Below, piece after piece: positions 26,459 to 33,772 of a stretch of DNA of 41,954 nucleotides (its first letter is position 1; each line of letters begins with the position of its first letter). The translations under genes and the position numbers were made by a program. The stretch comes from Nocardia cyriacigeorgica NBRC 100375 (GTDB lineage: Bacteria; Actinomycetota; Actinomycetes; Mycobacteriales; Mycobacteriaceae): NCBI RefSeq assembly GCF_000308555.1, contig NZ_BAFY01000323.1, forward strand, positions 1-41,954, in the 5' to 3' direction. The notes below the pieces were generated by a model. The model saw only the letters and a program-made list of their open reading frames with translations. It ran no database searches and had not been told where the DNA came from.

Positions 26459-27490
26459 ATGAGCATGCCATGTGAACTCACGGTCTCCCGTGTAGTGCAG
26501 GAAACAGCGGATGCGGTGTCCATTTGGTTCGAGGTGCCCGAGCAGCAATTGGGCGTATTTGCCTACGACCCCGGGCAGTTTCTTACGTTGCGTATTCCCG
26601 GAGCCGGTGACGGGGAATATGTGGCCAGATGCTATTCGCTCTCGAGTTCCCCGCATGCAGACGACTCGCTAGCTGTCACAGTGAAACGCACGGAGGGCGG
26701 GTACGGATCTAACTGGCTGTGCGACAACATCAAGGTTGGAGCTGAGGTAACCGTTCTGCCGCCCACCGGGCACTTCACACCGAAAGACCTGGATGCGGAC
26801 ATGGTTCTGTTCGCAGCTGGTAGCGGAATCACCCCGGTGTTATCCATCGTCAAGTCGGCTCTGCTCGAAGGTGGCGGCCATCTCGTTCTCTTCTATGCCA
26901 ACCAGCATGCCGAGAGCGTCATCTTCGGTGAAGACCTCCGTTACCTCGCCAAGCAGTTTCCCGAGCGACTGACTCTCATCGAGTGGCTGGAGAGCGAGCG
27001 TGGGCTACCGGACCGAAGCGCAATCCTTGAAATCTGCCGTGAGTACCGAAATCGGATGTATTTCTTGTGCGGGCCGGCGGCGTTCATGGATTTGGTGGTA
27101 GACGCGGCGCGCGAAGCCGGCGTGCAGCACCGGAACCTACACCGAGAAGTATTCCAATCTCTGCACTCCGATCCCTTCGACGTGGAGAACTACGTCAAGG
27201 AATCAATGACGAACGAACAAGCCCGTCTAGTAGTATATCTCGATGGTGATCGCGCCGAGCTGGAATGGCCGAAAGATTTGACCCTGGTCGAGGTCTTGTT
27301 GAACGAGGGGTACTCGCCTCCGTATTCCTGCCGGGAAGGCGGATGCGGTGCATGTGTGTGCAAGGTTATCGACGGCGATATAGAGATGAGAGTAAACGAG
27401 GTACTCGATGATGATGATATCGAGGAAGGTGATCGGCTGGCATGCCAGTCGGTACCCGCCACCAATTCGGTGACTGTGACATTCGACTGA
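26459..27490 (+). CDS. FAD/2Fe-2S oxidoreductase (KshB/HmpB-like reductase)
   Basis: A 343-residue three-domain reductase: an FAD-binding barrel with RCYSLSS (~58-64), an NAD domain with AAGSGITPV (~119-127) and 'YFLCGPAAFMD', and a C-terminal plant-type ferredoxin domain with CREGGCGACVC and a distant RLACQS. This layout is that of 3-ketosteroid 9-alpha-hydroxylase reductase and phenylacetyl-CoA epoxidase reductase. It feeds electrons directly to an oxygenase. No Rieske oxygenase is in the window, so the AurF-type diiron enzyme of the same cluster is the likely partner. Start at 26459; an ATG at 26465 is an alternative. Confidence 0.88.
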   Translation: MSMPCELTVSRVVQETADAVSIWFEVPEQQLGVFAYDPGQFLTLRIPGAGDGEYVARCYSLSSSPHADDSLAVTVKRTEGGYGSNWLCDNIKVGAEVTVLPPTGHFTPKDLDADMVLFAAGSGITPVLSIVKSALLEGGGHLVLFYANQHAESVIFGEDLRYLAKQFPERLTLIEWLESERGLPDRSAILEICREYRNRMYFLCGPAAFMDLVVDAAREAGVQHRNLHREVFQSLHSDPFDVENYVKESMTNEQARLVVYLDGDRAELEWPKDLTLVEVLLNEGYSPPYSCREGGCGACVCKVIDGDIEMRVNEVLDDDDIEEGDRLACQSVPATNSVTVTFD

Positions 27491-27560
27491 CCATGCGTTC
27501 GCGCAGGCCCCGTAACGGCGTTCATGCTCGCCCGATCCAGCGCGCAATCGCCGCCCGCGA

Positions 27561-27589
27561 TATCGGTCACTTGTCCGATAGCGTATACT
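27561..27589 (+). promoter_or_regulatory. Palindrome and -10 box before the TetR gene
   Basis: TATCGG-N8-CCGATA (27561-27580) is a perfect 6-bp inverted repeat, and TATACT (27584-27589) is a good -10 box seven bases before the ATG at 27597. There is no Shine-Dalgarno sequence, so the message may be leaderless. The palindrome would overlap the promoter and may be an autoregulatory site. Confidence 0.4.
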
Positions 27590-27596
27590 CGGCCAG

Positions 27597-28340
27597 ATGG
27601 CGGGCGCACAAAAGCGGATTCGGGAGGTCGGTAGCTCGGTGGTTCGGCGAATTGACGCACGCTCGAGCCGATGGGAAGAGCACCGGGTCCTGGTTCGAGC
27701 AGAACTGGTCGACGCAGCGTACCGTGCCTTCGGCAAGTACGGTCCGGACGCGAGCATGGACGACATCGCTCGGGAGGCGGGTGCGACAAAACCCAAGCTG
27801 TATCGCCACTTCAAGGACAAACTGGGCCTTCGTGCAGCTGTTATCGAACGTGCGAAGGAACTCATGTGGTCGAATGTGCTTGCTACCGTTGATTTCGGAT
27901 CCGATCCGATTCGAAGTGTGATGAATCAGCTCGTCGAGCAATACTCGCAGCTGGTCGACGAGCACAAGAACGTCTTCCAGTTTCTCGTTCGTAGTCACTT
28001 TAGCGACAATTCATCGGGATCGGATCCAGCTCTTGAGAACGCACGTGAACTGGCAGGTTTCATTGCGGGTCATTTCGTCACGGTTTTGGACACCGCTGGG
28101 GCTGACACGTCGGGCATAGACTTGGTGGTGCAGTCGATCGTAGGGGCGAGCCTCTCCGCGACGGATTGGTGGATAAACTCGCAATCCGATCCGACCTCGG
28201 CTATGCCGAGAAAGGCTTTCGTCGAGCATCTCAGCGCAATCATTTGGGGGATTATCGATTCCTCGGCGCGAGCTCGTGGAATCCGGATAGACCCGGATTC
28301 GACTTTGCGGATTGAGAATATTGGACTGATCGAGGCTTAG
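27597..28340 (+). CDS. TetR-family regulator of the diiron/BVMO cluster
   Basis: A 247-residue TetR regulator. The HTH is at ~50-75: FGKYGPDASMDDIAREAGA, TKPKLYRHFKDK. The C-terminal domain is a helical ligand pocket of usual size, and the N-terminal ~30 basic residues are an extension beyond the normal TetR start. It follows the reductase gene by 106 bp on the same strand and probably regulates the cluster; the 36-bp element at 22647 and 8978 is a candidate target. An inducer would be a substrate or intermediate of the oxidation pathway. Confidence 0.85.
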   Translation: MAGAQKRIREVGSSVVRRIDARSSRWEEHRVLVRAELVDAAYRAFGKYGPDASMDDIAREAGATKPKLYRHFKDKLGLRAAVIERAKELMWSNVLATVDFGSDPIRSVMNQLVEQYSQLVDEHKNVFQFLVRSHFSDNSSGSDPALENARELAGFIAGHFVTVLDTAGADTSGIDLVVQSIVGASLSATDWWINSQSDPTSAMPRKAFVEHLSAIIWGIIDSSARARGIRIDPDSTLRIENIGLIEA

Positions 28341-28790
28341 ATGAGCGAATTCGAGCCAAACGCCGGTCGAAGACGACGCGGGATGAGCTTATCTGCCATA
28401 GCGCGGTGACACTGCCGGATTGCATCCCCGCGGGGCAAAAGACCCGTGAGCAATGCCGTGGTCGCGCCATCGCCGGTGGGCGGGACGACCGCCGATCGGC
28501 CTGGTCCGCATCGATTGCTCGGTGCGTCAGCGTCGTCGGTGCTGCTCTACCCAACGCAGCAGCTGGTTGGGCTTGCCCGGCTTGTGCATGACAGCTCATG
28601 TGTCATTTGATAGTTTCGGGATTGCTTTCGTGCGAACCTGCGGACCCGAATCGATGGATCCGACGCGAACTTGGTTCAGACCGCCCGCAACCGCTGGCGA
28701 CCACTTCGCGCTCGACGTTCCTCCGGCCGAGTCCGAGCTACGTTTCGAGAGCGTCGCCGCCTACTTGTCGTTGAACCAGCTGCTGTGGAA
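28341..28790. other. No supported gene
   Basis: This 450-bp stretch between a rightward and a leftward TetR gene has only weak frames. One rightward frame, about 28587-28893, starts at an ATG but has no known domain, overlaps the TetR gene on the other strand and lacks a ribosome binding site. It probably holds the 3' ends of both transcripts and little else. Confidence 0.5.
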
Positions 28791-29474
28791 TCAAGGGAAA
28801 CGAGGGTACCGCTGCTTCAATGGCTCCGGTACCGCGTTGTGGCATGCAGCTGAGGCATCTGGTCTGAGACCCGCAGAGCCCACCCCGAGATAACGTAGGG
28901 CAATCTCGGAGATCCGGCGTGCCGTTTCGGCGCTGTCGCTGGCCGGTAGTACGAGATGGCTGATCGTCAATCGAATGAGCGCATCGACTGCGTCGGCCAC
29001 GTCATTGGCGTCGATGGTGGGGTAGTGGTGGAGGAACGCGGTGACCAGTCGCTCGGACGCGAGTTGAAGCATGGAGGCAGAGGTTGTCAACAGGGGGAGG
29101 ACGCCGGTTTCATCGCGCGGGCCGCTACCGGGTGTAGTCAGGACGGCTTTGAGTAAGGGGCTGGCTGCAGCCTCGTCGAGCGTGTAGCGAACTATCGCTC
29201 GGATCGATTCAGGCAACGCGCTGCGGTTGGAAGCAAGCAAATCCTCGATCCCGGTCAGGAATTGCTCCGCTTCGTGCAGAACGAGTGCATCTCCAAGCCC
29301 TTGCTTGTCGCCGAACTCTCGATACAGCGTGGCGCGTGATACTCCGATCAGACCGGCTACCTCGCCGAATCGTACACGTTCCCAGCCCTTCTCGACCGTC
29401 AGGGCGCGGGCGGCGCGGATTGCTGCCTCGCGGAGGTGTCGCCTGAACGACAGCCTCACCGATTCTTCCACCAC
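28791..29474 (-). CDS. TetR-family regulator of the thioesterase-P450 operon
   Basis: A 227-residue TetR regulator from a GTG at 29474; a second GTG follows at 29471. The HTH is at ~20-50: 'RALTVEKGWERVRFGEVAGL' then IGVSRATLYREFGDKQGL. The C-terminal domain is mainly helical and of usual size. The upstream part of the open frame does not look like protein and was excluded. It is divergent from the thioesterase gene across 222 bp and so is the obvious local regulator. TTTGTCCAC (complement of 29508-29516) and TTTTGTCAAC (complement of 29600-29609) in that gap share a core and might be its sites. Confidence 0.8.
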   Translation of the reverse strand: MVEESVRLSFRRHLREAAIRAARALTVEKGWERVRFGEVAGLIGVSRATLYREFGDKQGLGDALVLHEAEQFLTGIEDLLASNRSALPESIRAIVRYTLDEAAASPLLKAVLTTPGSGPRDETGVLPLLTTSASMLQLASERLVTAFLHHYPTIDANDVADAVDALIRLTISHLVLPASDSAETARRISEIALRYLGVGSAGLRPDASAACHNAVPEPLKQRYPRFP

Positions 29475-29696
29475 CCCTCGGATGGTAACAGAACGTGGGT
29501 TTTGTTCATGAGTGGACAAACTCCCGGACACTTCGTCATGTCCGCGCGCGTTGCTTGATCGCGAGCTATGCGCGACAAGCAGCGGAGATCTGATCAATTG
29601 TTGACAAAATGGTTCTGATTGTCTCCAATGTAGTTGTATCGCGGTCCTGCTCGAGTCTGATGTTGGGCGCGCGTTAGTCGACAGAGAGGTCTGGCC
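29475..29696. promoter_or_regulatory. Divergent promoter region, TetR and thioesterase operon
   Basis: TTGACA at 29601-29606 is a plausible rightward -35; the -10 is uncertain. Around 29505-29519 an imperfect symmetry TTTGT-N10-ACAAA (from GTTTTGTTC to GGACAAAC) overlaps the TetR promoter side. Function is inferred from position. Confidence 0.4.
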
Positions 29697-30227
29697 ATGG
29701 ACAAGGCTTCGGATGCGGTCAGTAGGTTGTCTGACCCAGGCGTGGAGGACTGGGTGCGCTCGTTCCGGCTCCTGGAATCCGGATCGCCAGAGTTGCCGCC
29801 GCACCATCCCGACTGTCTTGGTTGTGGGCCGGCCAACCCGCACGGACATTCCCTATCGGTGCGGCGTTGCGAGGGCGGCGTCGTTGCTCACCATCTTTTC
29901 GACCAGCGTCATGTCGGAGCGCCGGGGATCGCGCACGGTGGCGCGGTGGCGACCGTCATCGACGACCTGTTCGGCTTCTTGCTGTACACGGTCGGCGAAC
30001 TCGCCGTGACCCGGAATCTCGACATGGATTATCTCGCCCCGGTACTGCTCGATACCCCCTACACGCTGCACGCCGAGGTACGGTCGCGGCATGGCCGTAA
30101 GTTGAATCTCGCGGCCAGGATGGAGGATCTAGAAGGGCGCTCGGTCACTACGGCAACCGCCGTGTTCATCGTGGTCGAGGCCGAACACTTCCTGCAGTCG
30201 CGGGCGAAGGCTCGGAGGCAGGCGTGA
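29697..30227 (+). CDS. PaaI-type hotdog thioesterase
   Basis: A 176-residue single-domain hotdog protein. Marks are HHPDCLGCGPANPHG, then GIAHGGAVATVIDDLFG, which is the hotdog HGG...D active-site helix, and 'LDMDYLAPVLLDTPYTLHAEV'. Members hydrolyse acyl-CoA or acyl-carrier thioesters. It begins a three-gene operon, ending in a GTGA overlap with the P450. A close paralogue lies at 35842, with the same CLGCGPANPHGH and AHGGAVAT...DDLFGFLLY blocks, but in a different setting. The conserved CxxC here is unusual for simple PaaI proteins and could bind metal or form a disulfide. Confidence 0.88.
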   Translation: MDKASDAVSRLSDPGVEDWVRSFRLLESGSPELPPHHPDCLGCGPANPHGHSLSVRRCEGGVVAHHLFDQRHVGAPGIAHGGAVATVIDDLFGFLLYTVGELAVTRNLDMDYLAPVLLDTPYTLHAEVRSRHGRKLNLAARMEDLEGRSVTTATAVFIVVEAEHFLQSRAKARRQA

Positions 30228-31444
30228 CTGCTGGACCAACTGAGAGGGAACTACTCCTCGACGTCTTGCTGACCGATCACGGCTCAGCCGGCCCCTACGA
30301 GGCGTTCCGACGCTTGCGCGAGACTCAGCCCGTGCTTGTCACGCAATCGGGGGTCCTGGTACTGAGTCGCTACGACGACTGCGCAGCTGCGCTCCGTAAC
30401 CGTAGCCTCGGCAAGGCCGACGAGTCGCTGGGATTCGGCTTGTCGGAGATTCCCGAAGAGTTGCAACGTCAGGCTATGCATCGATTCCGGCGCACCATGC
30501 TGTTCCGCAACCCGCCTGACCACCACCGGCTGCGTCGGCTGGTCGCTGACGTTTTCACCCCTCGGCACATCGACGAGTTGCGCGGCCGCGTTGTCACGCA
30601 GATCCGTGATCTGATCGATGTCATCGAGGACCAGGGTTCCGCCGATATCATCAGCGATCTCGCCCTCCCGCTGCCCGTGAATGTAATAGGCGATCTTCTT
30701 GGAGTGCCAGTGACCGATCGAGCCGTGGCCGCTCCTCTGGTACGCGCCCTGGTCGCCTCGCTCGAGCCCAGCGCGGACGCCGCGGCGCTGACTGCCGCGT
30801 GTGAAGCGGAAGACCAACTCGCAACGTACTTCACAGACCTCCTGGCGGCCAAACGCGCCCACCCGGACGACGACCTGCTCAGCCGTCTCGCCGTGGCGCA
30901 TGGCGACGACGTCTTGGACGACGACGAATGCGTTGGCACCGCGATACTGTTGTTCGCGGCAGGGTTCGAAACCACCACAAACCTCATCGGTAACGGCGTT
31001 GCTGCACTGCTCGCCCATCCCAGCCAAATGGACCTATTGCGGGCCAGGCCCGATCTGGCGAGCAACGCCGTCGAAGAATTGTTGCGTTACGACTCGCCGG
31101 TCCAGACCAATGGGCGCACGGTGCTCGAGCCAACACGGGTGGCAGGAGTCGACCTGGATCCTGGCCAGGTTGTATTGACCTTGCTCGGGGCGGCCAACCG
31201 AGACCCGGACCGATTCTGCGACCCCGATAGCCTCGATATCACCCGAACCGGGACCCCGCCGCTATCGTTCGGTGCCGGCATTCACTTTTGTCTTGGCGCG
31301 CCGTTGGCGCGGCTCGAAGGAGCCGTACTGTTCCCACTCCTCACGGCGCGTTTTCCCGGTCTTAGGCTCGTCGAACAACCTCGCTGGCGTACGGGGTTGT
31401 CCTTTCGCGGGCTGTCGAGTCTGAAGGTGGTCACCGGATGCTGA
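30224..31444 (+). CDS. Cytochrome P450 (actinobacterial tailoring type)
   Basis: A 406-residue soluble P450: I-helix AAGFETTTNLIGNG, ExxR in EELLRYDSPVQTNGR and heme loop FGAGIHFCLGAPLARLE with axial Cys356. Length and motifs fit the CYP107/CYP105-like group that hydroxylates secondary metabolites, quite unlike the CYP153 at 5042. No ferredoxin or reductase is in this operon, so it must borrow one. The GTG overlaps the thioesterase stop by four bases and its own stop overlaps the next gene by seven. Its neighbours, a thioesterase and a BtrH-like acyltransferase, suggest that it acts on an acyl group held on CoA or a carrier protein, or on the product of its transfer. Confidence 0.9.
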   Translation: MTAGPTERELLLDVLLTDHGSAGPYEAFRRLRETQPVLVTQSGVLVLSRYDDCAAALRNRSLGKADESLGFGLSEIPEELQRQAMHRFRRTMLFRNPPDHHRLRRLVADVFTPRHIDELRGRVVTQIRDLIDVIEDQGSADIISDLALPLPVNVIGDLLGVPVTDRAVAAPLVRALVASLEPSADAAALTAACEAEDQLATYFTDLLAAKRAHPDDDLLSRLAVAHGDDVLDDDECVGTAILLFAAGFETTTNLIGNGVAALLAHPSQMDLLRARPDLASNAVEELLRYDSPVQTNGRTVLEPTRVAGVDLDPGQVVLTLLGAANRDPDRFCDPDSLDITRTGTPPLSFGAGIHFCLGAPLARLEGAVLFPLLTARFPGLRLVEQPRWRTGLSFRGLSSLKVVTGC

Positions 31445-32478
31445 TCCAGCCTTACCCGCACCTGAAGGGCGGCCATTGTGGTTCGGGTGCGTTGCGCGAT
31501 CTTATGTCCTGGGCCGGGCTTGGCTGGGACGGCGAGCTGAGCGAAGGACTCGTGTTCACACTCGGCGGCGCACTCGATTTCGCTTACCTGCGCGCCGATG
31601 CGATCAATCCTCCGATATACCTGGTGGGGCGTGGTGGGGATTTGGAGGTCGACCTGTTGAGGCGCCTCGGTGCGAAGACCGAACTACGTCAGACCGAGGA
31701 TCCCGACCTCGGTTGGAAATGGGTGAGGACCGAACTGGACTCCGGACGGCCCGTCATGGTCTGGGCCGACATCGCTGAACTCCCATACCTGCGGGTACGA
31801 CTGCGCATGAGCCGCCACGACATCGTTATCGTCGGCTATGATGACGAGGCTCGCGAGGCGTATATCGTCGACAACGACCGCGATGAGATCCAGACGGTGT
31901 CGTATGACGCATTGGCACGGGCACGAGCCTCCACGGGGTTCCCGACACCCACACGCCACGCCACGTACATAGTCGATTGGCCGTCCGACGTGCCTGACCT
32001 CCCGTCCATGGCTGCCGCAGCGCTCGAACAATCGGCGGCAACCCTGAAACATGGGGGCCCCAGTTCGATTGCCGCGCCGGCCTCGAACGGTGTCTCCGGC
32101 ACCGGGCTCGACGGCGTTCGCCGCTTCGCTGAAGACGTCTCCCGTTGGCCCGACATCTTCGGAGACGAAGACCTCGAGGCTGTGCTCAGGTCACTCGCTG
32201 CCTTCATCGAAAAAGCGGGTACCGGAGGCGGTCTGTTTCGACGCCTCATCGCTCAAGGGTGCGTCGATCTCGCCGATTACACGCGCAATCCGAAGGTTCA
32301 CGCGGCCGCACGCGCAGCACGGCTGGCCGCACAGTCTTGGACGAGGCTCGCCCATATCGCCGTCTCCGATGAAACCCCATCGCGACGCTCGGTTCAGGTA
32401 GCCCGGCATGCCGCCGTGCTGCCAGAGTTGGAGGAAACCTTGGCAGATCTTCTCGCCGCCGCCGCCAACTCACTCTGA
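31438..32478 (+). CDS. BtrH-like acyltransferase / DUF4872 protein
   Basis: A 346-residue protein with a BtrH N-terminal papain-like domain at ~1-175 and a helical DUF4872-like domain at ~190-345. The likely catalytic triad is Cys14 (GGHCGSGALRDL), His127 (SRHDIVIVGYD) and Asp146 (YIVDNDRDE). BtrH transfers an aminoacyl side chain from a carrier protein to ribostamycin in butirosin synthesis; other relatives are peptidase-like. It overlaps the P450 gene by seven bases, so the three genes are surely co-expressed. No carrier protein, ligase or amino-sugar gene is in the window, so the donor and acceptor are unknown. Fold call is good; activity is inferred. Confidence 0.78.
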   Translation: MLIQPYPHLKGGHCGSGALRDLMSWAGLGWDGELSEGLVFTLGGALDFAYLRADAINPPIYLVGRGGDLEVDLLRRLGAKTELRQTEDPDLGWKWVRTELDSGRPVMVWADIAELPYLRVRLRMSRHDIVIVGYDDEAREAYIVDNDRDEIQTVSYDALARARASTGFPTPTRHATYIVDWPSDVPDLPSMAAAALEQSAATLKHGGPSSIAAPASNGVSGTGLDGVRRFAEDVSRWPDIFGDEDLEAVLRSLAAFIEKAGTGGGLFRRLIAQGCVDLADYTRNPKVHAAARAARLAAQSWTRLAHIAVSDETPSRRSVQVARHAAVLPELEETLADLLAAAANSL

Positions 32479-32485
32479 ACCAGCT

Positions 32486-32497
32486 TGTCTGCAGACA
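32486..32497. promoter_or_regulatory. 12-bp perfect palindrome after the BtrH-like gene
   Basis: TGTCTGCAGACA lies eight bases after the stop. It has no loop, so it is a poorer terminator than a protein-binding site, but no gene nearby clearly uses it. Confidence 0.25.
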
Positions 32498-32562
32498 GGT
32501 ACATCCGCTACGGCTTCGAGACCGGTGGTGAAGTGCGCCTGTGGGGGATGGGGTAGCCCCAG

Positions 32563-32682
32563 GCGGTGGCCCGGGACCGGGCCGACGACGTCACCATTGA
32601 AGCGATGAACTCCCAGCTCCTGGTCGATGTCACCGACCAATCCGCTCTGGACCCGCGCGATATAGCAGAGCGACAGGCATAA
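32563..32682 (+). pseudogene. DUF302 fragment
   Basis: This frame reads AVARDRADDVTIEAMNSQLL, then VDVTDQSALDPRDIAERQA, ending in TAA. It matches the C-terminal third of the intact DUF302 protein at 36622, which reads DTDIIIEAMNPQLMVQLTGQ, PALAPIAADAAARLQ. The N-terminal two thirds cannot be found upstream in any frame. It is on the opposite strand to the intact copy. It is a broken duplicate or an eroded separate homologue. Confidence 0.55.
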
Positions 32683-32963
32683 TAGGGCGCAAAATCCTGC
32701 ACCGACCGGGACAGTCGCGTCCGCTGGGAGACACGGCTGGAAACCATCACGGTCGTCGCGACCACTGCGCTTGCGCGCCTGGTCGTGTCGGGCATTTGGA
32801 CGCCGATACACATGGACGCCGCCGCCTTTGAACCCGGCCACGTCAGCGGCGGGGTCGCCTGTGTGAAAGCGTCCGCACTGCGACGGTGCTCGGGGCCGGT
32901 CGATTGCTTTGGGCTCGGCATTCGCAAAGTTGGTGTGGCAGTGGCTGCTCAGTGATGCGCAGG
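32683..32963. other. No supported gene
   Basis: Frames here have no recognisable domain. The stretch separates the DUF302 fragment from the TetR gene and marks the step from the moderate-GC centre to the very GC-rich right arm. Confidence 0.5.
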
Positions 32964-33644
32964 TCAGGAAGGCGCTCGAACACCCTCACTGCCGGACGGC
33001 CCGTTTTCGGCCGGGCACTTTCGGTGGGCGGTGAGGAAGTTGTCGACGAGTCGGGCGCAGTCGTCGTGGTCGATGGTGCGTAGTCCGGTGAGGCGGGCGA
33101 ACACGATCGGGCCGAGGAGTTCGATGATGGCGAAGGTGGTGTCGAGCTCGCCGAGCATCGCGCGGGCCTCGGGGCTGGTGAGGATCTGGTCGAACGGGTG
33201 GCGGTATTGCTCGATGACGCGGGCGCGTAGTGAGGTGACGGCGGCCGGGTCGGGGTGGTCCTCGCCGATAGATCCCATCGCCAGCCAGGCCAGGGTGGTC
33301 ATCTGTACCGGGGCTTGTTCGATGAGGTCGGCCTGGGTGGTGAGCAGCGCCAGGAGCTGCTCACGCACGGGCCCGGTGCCGGTCGGTGCGTCGACCTGGG
33401 GAAGCAATCGTTCGAAAGTCGCCGCGAGCAGCTGGGTGGTGCTGCCGAAATGCCGGTAGAGGGTGGCGCGAGCGACTTTCGACACGCGGGTGACCGCCTC
33501 GACGGTGACCGCTTCGACACCACCGGTCGACAGCAGATGGGTGGCCGCGTCGAGCAACCGGTTGCGTGAGCGCGCCAGCCGCGGATCGGCCTGCTCCTCG
33601 GCGGTGGTGAGCGGGTCGGTCACTGCGGGATCCCGGTCGGTCAT
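32964..33644 (-). CDS. TetR-family repressor of the adjacent exporter
   Basis: A 226-residue TetR regulator from the ATG at 33644, which has GGAGGAG upstream; the much longer open frame is read-through into the divergent gene's antisense. The HTH is at ~35-65: GGVEAVTVEAVTRVSKVARA, TLYRHFGSTTQLL. It is divergent from the DHA2 exporter at 33773 with a 15-bp perfect palindrome in between. This is the classical layout of a repressor controlling an efflux pump, with the pump substrate as inducer. Confidence 0.88.
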   Translation of the reverse strand: MTDRDPAVTDPLTTAEEQADPRLARSRNRLLDAATHLLSTGGVEAVTVEAVTRVSKVARATLYRHFGSTTQLLAATFERLLPQVDAPTGTGPVREQLLALLTTQADLIEQAPVQMTTLAWLAMGSIGEDHPDPAAVTSLRARVIEQYRHPFDQILTSPEARAMLGELDTTFAIIELLGPIVFARLTGLRTIDHDDCARLVDNFLTAHRKCPAENGPSGSEGVRAPS

Positions 33645-33729
33645 GGCCGCGCGCTCCTCCGGTTCGTGTCGTTCAAATCGTGCGAATGTGTGGACATCAT
33701 CCCACACCCCGACCATTATGATACTGACG

Positions 33730-33744
33730 GTCTCGCACCGAGAC
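33730..33744. promoter_or_regulatory. Palindromic operator between TetR and exporter
   Basis: GTCTCG-CAC-CGAGAC is a perfect inverted repeat. Matching ACT and AGT outside the arms extend it imperfectly to 33722-33752. It lies 29 bp before the exporter start, near the TATGAT at 33717-33722 that may be its -10. It is the likely TetR site. Confidence 0.55.
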
Positions 33745-33772
33745 TGGTAGTCTTTAACGTTGGGAGGTGCCG

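Noticed and set aside
28587..28893. Rightward frame of about 100 codons ending inside the TetR gene
   Set aside because: No known domain, no ribosome binding site, and it overlaps the opposite TetR gene for its last third.
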